Shown here: one piece after another, positions 57,804-64,000 of the stretch
Numbering within the stretch: position 1 is the first letter of the stretch
Layout of the letters: every line of letters begins with the position of its first letter
From: Paenibacillus harenae
Lineage (GTDB): Bacteria > Bacillota > Bacilli > Paenibacillales > Paenibacillaceae
NCBI RefSeq assembly: GCF_030812415.1
Contig: NZ_JAUSST010000004.1
Location: 434,001 to 498,000, forward strand
Length of the DNA: 64,000 bases
Direction of reading: 5' to 3'
The notes under the pieces: generated by a model
Seen by the model: the letters and a program-made list of their open reading frames with translations, nothing else
The model's database searches: none
Told to the model about the DNA's origin: nothing
Position numbers and translations under genes: made by a program

Positions 57804-58334
57804 GTGTCAAATACAGAGTACAACTTCAAGGATTATATAAGGGTCATCCATGATTTCCCTCAGCCGGGCATTCGTTTCAAAGATATTACGACTTTGCTTA
57901 AGGATGGCGGCGCTTATCGCGCGGCGATCGAAGAGATCCGCAAAGCGGTTGCCGATATGAAGATCGACATTATAGCAGGTCCCGAAGCGCGCGGCTTCGT
58001 TGTAGGCGCTCCGCTTGCGCTTGCGCTTGGCGTAGGCTTCGCTCCTATTCGCAAGAGCGGCAAGCTGCCAGGCGAGACGATTACGGCAAGCTACGACCTG
58101 GAGTACGGCAAAGATCAACTTGCCATGCACAAAGATTCGATCCAGCCGGGCCAACGCGTTCTGATCGCCGACGATCTGCTCGCGACAGGCGGCACGATCG
58201 CGACTTCGATCAACCTGGTTCGCCAGCTCGGCGGGGAAGTTGTCGGGGCGGCTTTCCTTATCGAGCTTGCGTACTTAACGGGTCGCGAGAAGCTCGAAGG
58301 TATCGACGTATTCTCGCTTATGACTTATAGCTGA
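57804..58334 (+). CDS. apt: Adenine phosphoribosyltransferase
   Basis: 176 residues; salvages adenine to AMP. The PRPP-binding motif [14 protein letters not shown] and the N-terminal [15 protein letters not shown] are typical. The GTG at 57804 has AAAGGG at 57788-57793. recJ-apt-relA is the order in B. subtilis. Confidence 0.96.
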   Translation: MSNTEYNFKDYIRVIHDFPQPGIRFKDITTLLKDGGAYRAAIEEIRKAVADMKIDIIAGPEARGFVVGAPLALALGVGFAPIRKSGKLPGETITASYDLEYGKDQLAMHKDSIQPGQRVLIADDLLATGGTIATSINLVRQLGGEVVGAAFLIELAYLTGREKLEGIDVFSLMTYS

Positions 58335-58342
58335 CATTAACT

Positions 58343-58407
58343 CCGCTGCATGCAGCGGGATCAACCGCCTCTCTCGCAGCCGCTTGGCTACGGGCAAGGC
58401 GGTTTTT
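58343..58407 (+). terminator. Palindrome and terminator after apt
   Basis: A perfect 16-bp palindrome, CCGCTGCATGCAGCGG (58343-58358), is followed by AACCGCC (58363-58369) pairing with GGCGGTT (58398-58404) and five T. The 28-nt loop makes it a moderate terminator. Confidence 0.65.
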
Positions 58408-58695
58408 GCCACTATTGGAGGGATTTAGCGGTCTTGGCTGCTCAGCTTTTGCCGCCAGAGGATTTCGAGCGCCGTTTACGCCCGAATAGTTGACGCAATG
58501 CCGTAATTGCAGGCATAATATTAGAAAACTCGGAAAACGTATGAGCGGGCATCATTTGCAGCGCTTTCGATAAAATACGGAGTTATTAATGAATGGACCA
58601 TCGGCATCTTTTTTCATGGCATAAATTTCATCGCGAAACGAGCTTGCGCTGCCACAATATGGCTTCAGCCGTTTACGCTTGGAAAGGGAAGTTTC
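58408..58695 (+). promoter_or_regulatory. relA upstream region and promoter
   Basis: TTGACG (58490-58495), an 18-bp spacer and CATAAT (58514-58519) are the best promoter, giving a leader of about 170 nt. The leader holds element copy C and ends with the ribosome site. The word GCCGTTTACGC also occurs alone at 58471-58481. No ORF is supported in this 360-bp gap. Confidence 0.5.
58633..58681 (+). repeat. Dispersed inverted-repeat element, copy C
   Basis: GCGAAACGAGCTT (58633-58645) and AGCCGTTTACGCTTG (58667-58681) flank a variable 21 bp; AATTTCA precedes and GGA follows, as in copy B before spoVID. It ends right at the relA ribosome site GGAAAGGGAAG. Confidence 0.65.
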
Positions 58696-60876
58696 ATGGG
58701 CATTGAGCAATTACTTGAGAAGGCATCCGCCTATATGAAAGAACAAGACCTCATACGCATTCAGGAAGCCTATGATTTCGCGGAACAAGCCCATCACGGA
58801 CAAGTTCGAAAATCGGGAGAGCCCTATATCCTTCATCCGGTTACGGTTGCTGATATACTCGTGGATATGCAGATGGACGTGCTGTCGATTATCACAGCGC
58901 TGCTTCATGACGTTGTAGAAGATACAACGGTTGATTTGCAGACCGTACGCGCGAAATTTGGCGAAACCTGTGCGATGCTCGTCGATGGTCTGACGAAGCT
59001 GGAAAAAATCCGTTTCCAGTCGAAGGAAGAGCAGCAGAACGAGAATTATCGTAAAATGTTTGTCGCTATGGCGCAGGATATTCGCGTCATCTTGATTAAA
59101 TTGGCGGATCGTCTTCATAATATGCGGACGCTCAAATACCAGTCCGAGGAGGCGCAGCGGCGGATTGCTTACGAGACGCTCGAAATCTTCTGCCCAATCG
59201 CTCACAGGCTCGGTATTTCGGCGATCAAATGGGAAATGGAAGATATCGCTCTCCGTTATCTGAATCCGCAGCAATATTATCGCATCGCCAATTTGATGAA
59301 GAAGAAACGGGCGGAACGCGAGCAATTCATTGAGGATGTTATCTCAAGAATTACCGAGAAGCTCGATGAAATGGGCATCGAAGGCGATATTTCAGGCAGA
59401 CCGAAGCATCTGTACAGCATTTACAAGAAGATGACCAGCCGCAACAAGCAGTTCAACGAGATATACGATCTGATGGCCATTCGGATCATCGTCGATAACA
59501 TCAAGGACTGCTATGCGACGCTGGGCATCATTCATACGCTCTGGAAGCCAATGCCGGGCCGCTTCAAGGATTATATTGCTATGCCGAAGGCGAATATGTA
59601 CCAGTCGCTTCACACGACAGTGATCGGTCCTAACGGCGAGCCGACCGAAGTTCAGATTCGTACGTGGGAAATGCATCGGACAAGCGAATACGGTATCGCG
59701 GCGCATTGGGCGTACAAAGAAGGGTCGATTGTACCAGGCGGAAGCTTCGAGGATAAGATGACGTGGTTCCGCGAGATTTTGGAGCTTCAGCATGAGGCTC
59801 GCGATGCGTCGGAATTTATGGAATCGCTGAAGATGGACTTTTTCGCGGATCTATTATTCGTCTTCACGCCAAGCGGAGAAGTCATTGAGCTGCCCGCGGG
59901 CTCTGTGCCGCTTGACTTCGCCTACCGTATCCATACGGAAGTCGGAAACCGAACGATCGGCGCGAAGGTGAACGGCCGGATCGTCCCGCTGGACCATAAG
60001 CTGAAGACGGGCGACATTGTCGAGATTCTAACGTCTAAGCATTCTTACGGACCGAGCCAGGATTGGGTGAAGATTGCGCAATCGTCGCATGCGAGAAGCA
60101 AGATCCGTCAATGGTTCAAGAAGGAGAAGCGCGAGGAGAACGTCGCCAAAGGCCGCGATCTGCTCGAGCGCGAGCTGAAGCGTCTAGGTCTTGATCCGTC
60201 CGCGTGGCTGAGCGAGGATAAGCTGCAGGAGGCTGCGGGCAAGTTCGCGTTCAACGATATTGAGGATATGATGTCGGCGATAGGCTTCGGGGGCATAACG
60301 GCAGCGCAAATTTGCACGAAGCTGACGGAGAAGATGCGCAAGGAAGCCGAAGAGGCGAATCTGATCGAGCTCACAAGCGAGCCGAAGGAGCTCAAGTCTC
60401 CGGGGACGAAGAAGCCTCGTCCGAACCATGGGGTTACGGTGAAAGGCATCGACAACCTGCTAGTGCGTTACGCGCGCTGCTGCAATCCTGTTCCGGGCGA
60501 TGCGATTGTCGGCTACATTACGCGCGGCCGCGGCGTGTCGGTCCATCGCATGGACTGTCAGAACATCCCGTTCGGCATGGACGGCGAAGAGGCGGAACGC
60601 GTAATCGAGGTCGAGTGGGAAGACTCGACGGACGCGAATTACAGCGTCGATATCGAGATTACCGGCCACGACCGCAGAGGCTTGCTGAACGAGGTGCTGC
60701 AAGCGGTATCCGAGAGCAAGACGAATATTTCCGCCGTAACGGGCCGTTCGGTCAAAAACAAAATGTCGCTCATCCATATAACGGTGCTCATCCGCAACAT
60801 CGATCATCTGTCATCGGTCGTCGAGCGCATTAAACGAGTGCAAGACATCTATTCCGTACAACGGACGATGCAATAA
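58696..60876 (+). CDS. relA: Bifunctional (p)ppGpp synthetase/hydrolase
   Basis: 726 residues, full length: HD hydrolase domain (His71-Asp72 in LLHDVVEDT), synthetase domain ([24 protein letters not shown] region, [10 protein letters not shown]), TGS domain, a Cys/His-containing region ([18 protein letters not shown]) and a C-terminal ACT domain. An intact HD site means it both makes and degrades the alarmone, as Rel enzymes of Firmicutes do. Confidence 0.97.
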   Translation: MGIEQLLEKASAYMKEQDLIRIQEAYDFAEQAHHGQVRKSGEPYILHPVTVADILVDMQMDVLSIITALLHDVVEDTTVDLQTVRAKFGETCAMLVDGLTKLEKIRFQSKEEQQNENYRKMFVAMAQDIRVILIKLADRLHNMRTLKYQSEEAQRRIAYETLEIFCPIAHRLGISAIKWEMEDIALRYLNPQQYYRIANLMKKKRAEREQFIEDVISRITEKLDEMGIEGDISGRPKHLYSIYKKMTSRNKQFNEIYDLMAIRIIVDNIKDCYATLGIIHTLWKPMPGRFKDYIAMPKANMYQSLHTTVIGPNGEPTEVQIRTWEMHRTSEYGIAAHWAYKEGSIVPGGSFEDKMTWFREILELQHEARDASEFMESLKMDFFADLLFVFTPSGEVIELPAGSVPLDFAYRIHTEVGNRTIGAKVNGRIVPLDHKLKTGDIVEILTSKHSYGPSQDWVKIAQSSHARSKIRQWFKKEKREENVAKGRDLLERELKRLGLDPSAWLSEDKLQEAAGKFAFNDIEDMMSAIGFGGITAAQICTKLTEKMRKEAEEANLIELTSEPKELKSPGTKKPRPNHGVTVKGIDNLLVRYARCCNPVPGDAIVGYITRGRGVSVHRMDCQNIPFGMDGEEAERVIEVEWEDSTDANYSVDIEITGHDRRGLLNEVLQAVSESKTNISAVTGRSVKNKMSLIHITVLIRNIDHLSSVVERIKRVQDIYSVQRTMQ

Positions 60877-60881
60877 ACGTA

Positions 60882-60915
60882 AGAGCGTCAGCATGCAGGC
60901 TTGTGTGCTGGCTCT
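60882..60915 (+). other. Hairpin between relA and dtd
   Basis: AGAGC plus CAGCA (60882-60893) pair with TGCTG plus GCTCT (60906-60915) with a two-base bulge. Only three T follow, so termination would be weak; it lies 24 bp before the dtd start. Confidence 0.45.
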
Positions 60916-60938
60916 TTGCATATTGGGGGATAATTGAA

Positions 60939-61382
60939 GTGAGAGTTGTCGTTCAACGCAGCAAGGAAGCGAAGGTCATCATTGATGGCGAGATTGCAGG
61001 AGCGATCGACTTCGGCCTCGTGCTGCTGGTAGGCATTACGCATGAGGATACGATTGACGATGTAAAGCGGATGGCTGATAAAGTGGCGGGGCTGCGCATT
61101 TTCGAGGATGAGTCGGGTAAAATGAATCATTCCGTGGCGGACGTCGGCGGCGGGCTGCTGTCGGTATCGCAGTTCACGCTGTATGGGGATTGCCGCAAAG
61201 GCAGGCGTCCGAACTTCATGGCAGCAGCCAGGCCGGAGCAGGCGGAGCCGCTGTATGATGCTTTCAACGCCGCGCTCCGCGAGCGGGGGCTTACGGTTGA
61301 GACCGGACGTTTCGGCGCGATGATGGATGTGGAACTGGTCAATTCCGGACCGGTGACGCTTATTTTGGAAAGCGGCGCTTAA
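60939..61382 (+). CDS. dtd: D-aminoacyl-tRNA deacylase
   Basis: 147 residues from the GTG at 60939 ([13 protein letters not shown] in family terms), with GGGGGAT ahead. The active-site segments [19 protein letters not shown] and [11 protein letters not shown] are intact. It frees D-amino acids from tRNA. relA-dtd order is common in Firmicutes. Confidence 0.96.
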   Translation: MRVVVQRSKEAKVIIDGEIAGAIDFGLVLLVGITHEDTIDDVKRMADKVAGLRIFEDESGKMNHSVADVGGGLLSVSQFTLYGDCRKGRRPNFMAAARPEQAEPLYDAFNAALRERGLTVETGRFGAMMDVELVNSGPVTLILESGA

Positions 61383-61473
61383 ACGGCGGAGGAGCGGGCA
61401 ACAATAATCATGACACGGCGGCTTGCCGCAGGGCGAGCGGCTGAAGCATGTTCATTGGAGGAAGATACCGCTT

Positions 61474-61635
61474 ATGCATCAATCACGCAAGGAGCAAGGC
61501 ATCGAGCGCGCTACGAGAATGCTGCTTCACCCGGACCGCCGGGAAGCGAGAGTCATGGCCGAGCTTGAAGAGGATGTCGAGGCCGCCGAAGAGTGGGCAG
61601 GATTTCCCTCGCATCCTCGGCGAGACAATCCTTAG
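61474..61635 (+). CDS. Small acidic ORF, 53 aa, unknown
   Basis: The ATG at 61474 is preceded by GGAGGAAG (61457-61464) at ideal spacing, which is the main reason to call it a gene. The product is charged and probably helical (HPDRREARVMAELEEDVE, then EEWAGFPSHPRR), with no Cys or membrane segment. It follows dtd by about 90 bp without a terminator. I do not recognise the family. Confidence 0.5.
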   Translation: MHQSRKEQGIERATRMLLHPDRREARVMAELEEDVEAAEEWAGFPSHPRRDNP

Positions 61636-61648
61636 CTTTTGTTAATCA

Positions 61649-61851
61649 GTGAGGCTGGCTCACAATTGTATGAAGGTAATCTCACGATATCGCGCAATTT
61701 ATGAGTGTTCGATCGAAATAGTGAGGCGAATCTCATTGCCCGTGAACCTAATTTCACGGGAAATGAGGTTTGCCTTACTAATTATGCGGAGAACACTGTT
61801 GGCGGTCGAGTTCGATGAGGGTAGCATCAGAAATATTGAGATTTGCCTCAC
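61649..61851. repeat. Cluster of GTGAGGC(G/A)AATCTCAT repeats in both orientations
   Basis: Clear copies are 61721-61736 (+), 61763-61778 (inverted, 13 of 16) and 61836-61851 (inverted, 14 of 16). Weaker ones are GTGAGGCTGGCTCAC (61649-61663) and GAAGGTAATCTCAC (61672-61685). The 280-bp gap holds no supported ORF. Confidence 0.7.
61721..61778 (+). repeat. 58-nt near-perfect hairpin
   Basis: Bases 61721-61746 pair with 61753-61778 over 26 positions with one mismatch and a few G-T pairs, around the loop CCTAAT. The outer arms are two of the 16-bp repeats; the inner stem is CCCGTGAA with TTCACGGG. Confidence 0.8.
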
Positions 61852-61919
61852 TTCCAGGCTGTTCAGATGGGGCATAGAATACAGGGGCAAAGGAAGACTG
61901 TAAAAACGCTTTCGAATTT

Positions 61920-61973
61920 GTAACATTACTGTAATCAATCTCTAACTTTCTTTTAATACAGCTGTCCTATAAT
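61920..61973 (+). promoter_or_regulatory. PhoP-box-like direct repeats and promoter
   Basis: Four words with period exactly 11 bp start at 61920, 61931, 61942 and 61953: GTAACA, GTAATC, CTAACT, TTAATA. They resemble PhoP half-sites (TTAACA-like, 5-bp spacers) and cover the -35 area of a perfect TATAAT (61968-61973). No good -35 exists, as usual for activator-dependent promoters. Confidence 0.5.
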
Positions 61974-61979
61974 AGAACT

Positions 61980-62045
61980 CGACCCCCTTTTTTAAAATAT
62001 ATTTTACTTTTGGACCTACAACTCGTTTTGTAGGTCTTTTTCTTT
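61980..62045 (+). ncRNA. Candidate small RNA of about 65 nt
   Basis: The transcript from the promoter at 61968 would begin near 61980, contain ACCCCCTTTTTT (61982-61993) and end at a strong terminator: GACCTACAA (62013-62021) with TTGTAGGTC (62028-62036), then TTTTTC. There is no start codon with a ribosome site. A C-rich single-stranded stretch followed by a terminator is the layout of small RNAs that pair with Shine-Dalgarno sequences. The terminator alone is solid; the RNA is an inference. Confidence 0.45.
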
Positions 62046-62071
62046 TTACGGACACTTATGACAGGAGCCGC

Positions 62072-62100
62072 TTGACTTTACGCGTGGCGGCAGGTAAAAT
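62072..62100 (+). promoter_or_regulatory. Sigma-A promoter of hisS-aspS
   Basis: TTGACT (62072-62077), a 17-bp spacer and TAAAAT (62095-62100); transcription should start near 62107, at the T-box leader. Confidence 0.7.
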
Positions 62101-62106
62101 AAATCC

Positions 62107-62421
62107 TCAGTATAACTAAATTGGATTTGCTGATGGGAAAAAGTAATTCTTCGCGTATACCCAGAGAGGGACGCCACTTGGCTGCAAGCGTCCTTATAAC
62201 GGTTGAATGAACAGACCTCCCGGAGAACAGGCAGTGAACCTCGCTGGCGCGCAAGCAATCAAGCTTGCCCGTGCGATGAACTAGCTGGCTGCGGCTAACG
62301 GACGTTAACCGTTTTGGAGCGAGTCATCTTCCTAGCAGGAAGCGGCTCGGAATGTGGGTGGTACCACGGGAGCTACACTCTCGTCCCTTTCGGCGCAAGC
62401 CGTTAGGGCGAGAGTTTTTTT
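62107..62421 (+). promoter_or_regulatory. T-box leader of hisS-aspS (specifier reads GAC, Asp)
   Basis: Stem I has CCCAGAGAGGGACGCC and GGCTGCAAGCGTCC (62161-62194). The T-box TGGGTGGTACCACGGGAG lies at 62354-62371, and the terminator is ACTCTCGTCCC (62377-62387) with GGGCGAGAGT (62406-62415) and T run. Aligned with the valS leader on the shared CCGGAG, the specifier is GAC at 62215-62217, an Asp codon; no CAC or CAT is present in that part of stem I. Confidence 0.88.
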
Positions 62422-62456
62422 GTGTTCAATGACAAATAACGGCAGGGGGCTATACG

Positions 62457-63716
62457 ATGGCATTCCAGAAATCTCCGGGAACGCAGGATATTTTGCCGGG
62501 CGCGGTGGAGAAATGGCAGTACGCGGAGCAGAAGGCCCGCGATATTTGCCGCAGGTATAATTACCGCGAGATAAGAACGCCGATCTTCGAATCGACGGAG
62601 TTGTTTAAGCGTGGCGTTGGCGAGACGACCGATATCGTGGAGAAGGAGATGTACACGTTCACCGATCGCGGCGACCGAAGCATTACGCTTCGGCCCGAAG
62701 GAACGGCGGGCGTTGTCCGCTCCTACGTGGAGAATAAGCTGTATGGAGAGCCGGACGTAACGAAGCTTTATTATGTAGGGCCGATGTTCCGTTACGAGCG
62801 TCAGCAAGCGGGCCGTTACCGCCAGTTCCACCAGTTCGGCATCGAGGCGCTCGGTTCCTTAGAACCGGCGCTTGATGCGGAGGTTATTGCGCTAGGCTAC
62901 ACGTTCTATACCGAAGTGGGTCTGAAAGGCGTTCGCGTGGAGATCAATTCGGTCGGTACGCCGGCTGTCAGAGCCGTGTTCCGTGAACGTCTGCTTGCTT
63001 TCCTTGAGCCGAAGCGGGAGCTGCTGTGCAAGGACTGCCAATCGCGTATGGACCGCAATCCGCTGCGCGTGCTTGATTGCAAGGTGGATCAGCAGCATTT
63101 CACGGACGCGCCATCGATTCTGGATAGCTTGGACGAGGAATGCAGCATCCATTTTGACAAGGTCAAGACGTATCTTAGCGACATGGGCATCCCGTTCGAG
63201 ATTAATCACAGGCTCGTGCGCGGCCTCGATTATTACACGCATACCGCTTTCGAATACAAAGCGGAAGGCATCGGCGCGATCGATACGATCGGCGGCGGCG
63301 GCCGCTACAACGGTCTCGTCGCGGAGATCGGCGGTCCGGATCAGCCGGGGGTCGGACTTGGACTTGGCCTTGAGCGGACGATCATGCTGCTGGAGCATCA
63401 AGCGACGGAGCTTCCTGCGCTGAATGAGGTGGATGTGTATCTCGTTGCGCTTGGCGAAGCGTCCGAGCGCGAGGTGACGAAGCTCGTCTATCAATTGCGT
63501 CAGCGCGGCATACGCGCGGAGCGCGACTATCTTGGCCGTAAGATGAAGGCTCAGATGAAGTCGGCCGACCGTCTGCAAGCGAAGTTTACGGCCATTCTCG
63601 GCGACGATGAACTTGCTCGCGGCGAGATTGCGCTGAAGGATATGGCCAAAGGCGAGCAGCGTCAGGTGGCGCTGGGTAAGCTGGCCGACGAAATATTGGG
63701 TTCAAGCGACAGCTAA
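62457..63716 (+). CDS. hisS: Histidyl-tRNA synthetase
   Basis: 419-residue class II synthetase. Motif 2 region (FRYERQQAGRYRQFHQFG), the His-specific LVRGLDYYTHTAFEY and GGGGRYNGLV (motif A and B) and motif 3 GLGLGLERTIMLLE are intact, followed by the C-terminal anticodon domain. The ATG at 62457 has CAGGGGG ahead. It is cotranscribed with aspS, 45 bp downstream. Confidence 0.97.
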   Translation: MAFQKSPGTQDILPGAVEKWQYAEQKARDICRRYNYREIRTPIFESTELFKRGVGETTDIVEKEMYTFTDRGDRSITLRPEGTAGVVRSYVENKLYGEPDVTKLYYVGPMFRYERQQAGRYRQFHQFGIEALGSLEPALDAEVIALGYTFYTEVGLKGVRVEINSVGTPAVRAVFRERLLAFLEPKRELLCKDCQSRMDRNPLRVLDCKVDQQHFTDAPSILDSLDEECSIHFDKVKTYLSDMGIPFEINHRLVRGLDYYTHTAFEYKAEGIGAIDTIGGGGRYNGLVAEIGGPDQPGVGLGLGLERTIMLLEHQATELPALNEVDVYLVALGEASEREVTKLVYQLRQRGIRAERDYLGRKMKAQMKSADRLQAKFTAILGDDELARGEIALKDMAKGEQRQVALGKLADEILGSSDS

Positions 63717-63761
63717 ATATACGATTGAATTTATCCCCCACAAAAGAGGAGCATGAACATT

Positions 63762-64000
63762 ATGACTATGATGTTAAAAACGCATAACTGCGGCAGCCTA
63801 ACGAAAGCCGATGTAGGCCAAACCGTAACCTTGAACGGCTGGGTGCAACGTCGTCGCGACCTTGGCGGCGTATTGTTTATCGATCTGCGCGACCGTACCG
63901 GCATCGTCCAAACCGTATTCAACCCGGACTTCTCCGGCGACGCGCTGGCGATTGCCGACCGCGCACGCAACGAATTTGTGCTTGCCGTGCAAGGCAAAGT
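63762..64000 (+). CDS. aspS: Aspartyl-tRNA synthetase, N-terminal part (runs off the window)
   Basis: The first 79 codons are seen, coding the OB-fold anticodon domain ([29 protein letters not shown] pattern, quoted in part: [11 protein letters not shown]). The start at 63762 follows AAGAGGAG; ATGs at 63753, 63768 and 63771 are also in frame. The gene continues past 64000 and no stop is in the window. Confidence 0.95.
   Translation, partial: MTMMLKTHNCGSLTKADVGQTVTLNGWVQRRRDLGGVLFIDLRDRTGIVQTVFNPDFSGDALAIADRARNEFVLAVQGK

Noticed and set aside
61649..61778. Insertion sequence ends
   Set aside because: The inverted arms enclose only six bases and no transposase frame is present, so at most a very small non-autonomous repeat.

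Overview
The window reads as a chromosomal core segment from a spore-forming Firmicute of the Paenibacillaceae (Paenibacillus/Cohnella type). The evidence is the moderately GC-rich DNA with strong AGGAGG-type ribosome binding sites, frequent GTG and TTG starts, two T-box leaders, an L21 leader, the Prp/L27 pair and a dense set of sporulation genes (spoVID, a spoIIB-like gene, spoIVFA/FB, spo0B, a safA-like gene, bofC, spoVB). Gene order follows the Bacillus subtilis hemA-spoVID-valS-folC ... spoIIB-maf-radC-mreBCD-minCD-spoIVF-rplU-spo0B-obg-pheB-pheA ... bofC-ruv-queA-tgt-yajC-spoVB-secDF ... recJ-apt-relA-dtd-hisS-aspS axis. Almost everything is on the + strand; only a TIGR04086-type membrane protein gene and spoVB are on the - strand. 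I see no prophage, insertion sequence, CRISPR array, tRNA or rRNA.

Layout. 1-2.5 kb: a conserved gene of unknown function, a YjgB-like lipoprotein, and speD behind a structured leader. 2.6-11.5 kb: the tetrapyrrole operon hemA-hemX-(precorrin-2 dehydrogenase)-hemC-cobA/hemD fusion-hemB-hemL, then an RluA-type pseudouridine synthase. 11.5-13.4 kb: spoVID behind a long structured leader. 13.4-19.3 kb: T-box-controlled valS, then folC and murC. 19.3-22.9 kb: a repeat-rich gap, a SPOR-domain spoIIB-like gene, a DUF4321-type protein, maf and radC. 23-28.2 kb: mreBCD, minCD and rodA (cell shape and division site). 28.2-32.6 kb: spoIVFA/FB, rng, rplU-prp-rpmA. 32.6-34.8 kb: spo0B and obg. 35-38.8 kb: pheB-hom-thrB-pheA. 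38.9-41.8 kb: a LysM spore-coat protein with two families of tandem repeats, and bofC. 41.9-44.1 kb: ruvCAB. 44.1-48.9 kb: a SpoIID/LytB protein, queA, tgt, yajC. 48.9-52.4 kb: membrane proteins, spoVB and comN. 52.4-57.8 kb: secD, secF, a degenerate cation-diffusion-facilitator homologue, recJ. 57.8-61.6 kb: apt, relA, dtd and a 53-residue ORF. 61.6-64 kb: a repeat and structured-RNA region, then T-box-controlled hisS and the start of aspS.

The genes are mostly well known. The novel material is in the gaps. The best candidates are: (1) a short promoter-to-terminator unit at 61920-62045 with four direct repeats spaced exactly 11 bp (PhoP-box-like) and a C-rich, ORF-free transcript, suggesting a phosphate-responsive small RNA; (2) a 26-bp near-perfect hairpin at 61721-61778 inside a family of 16-bp repeats; (3) a dispersed 49-51 bp inverted-repeat element found twice, exactly 100 bp apart, in the spoVID leader and once in the relA leader; (4) three 42-bp tandem hairpin repeats abutting the ribosome binding site of the degenerate transporter gene; (5) a hisS-aspS T-box whose aligned specifier reads GAC (Asp) rather than a His codon.
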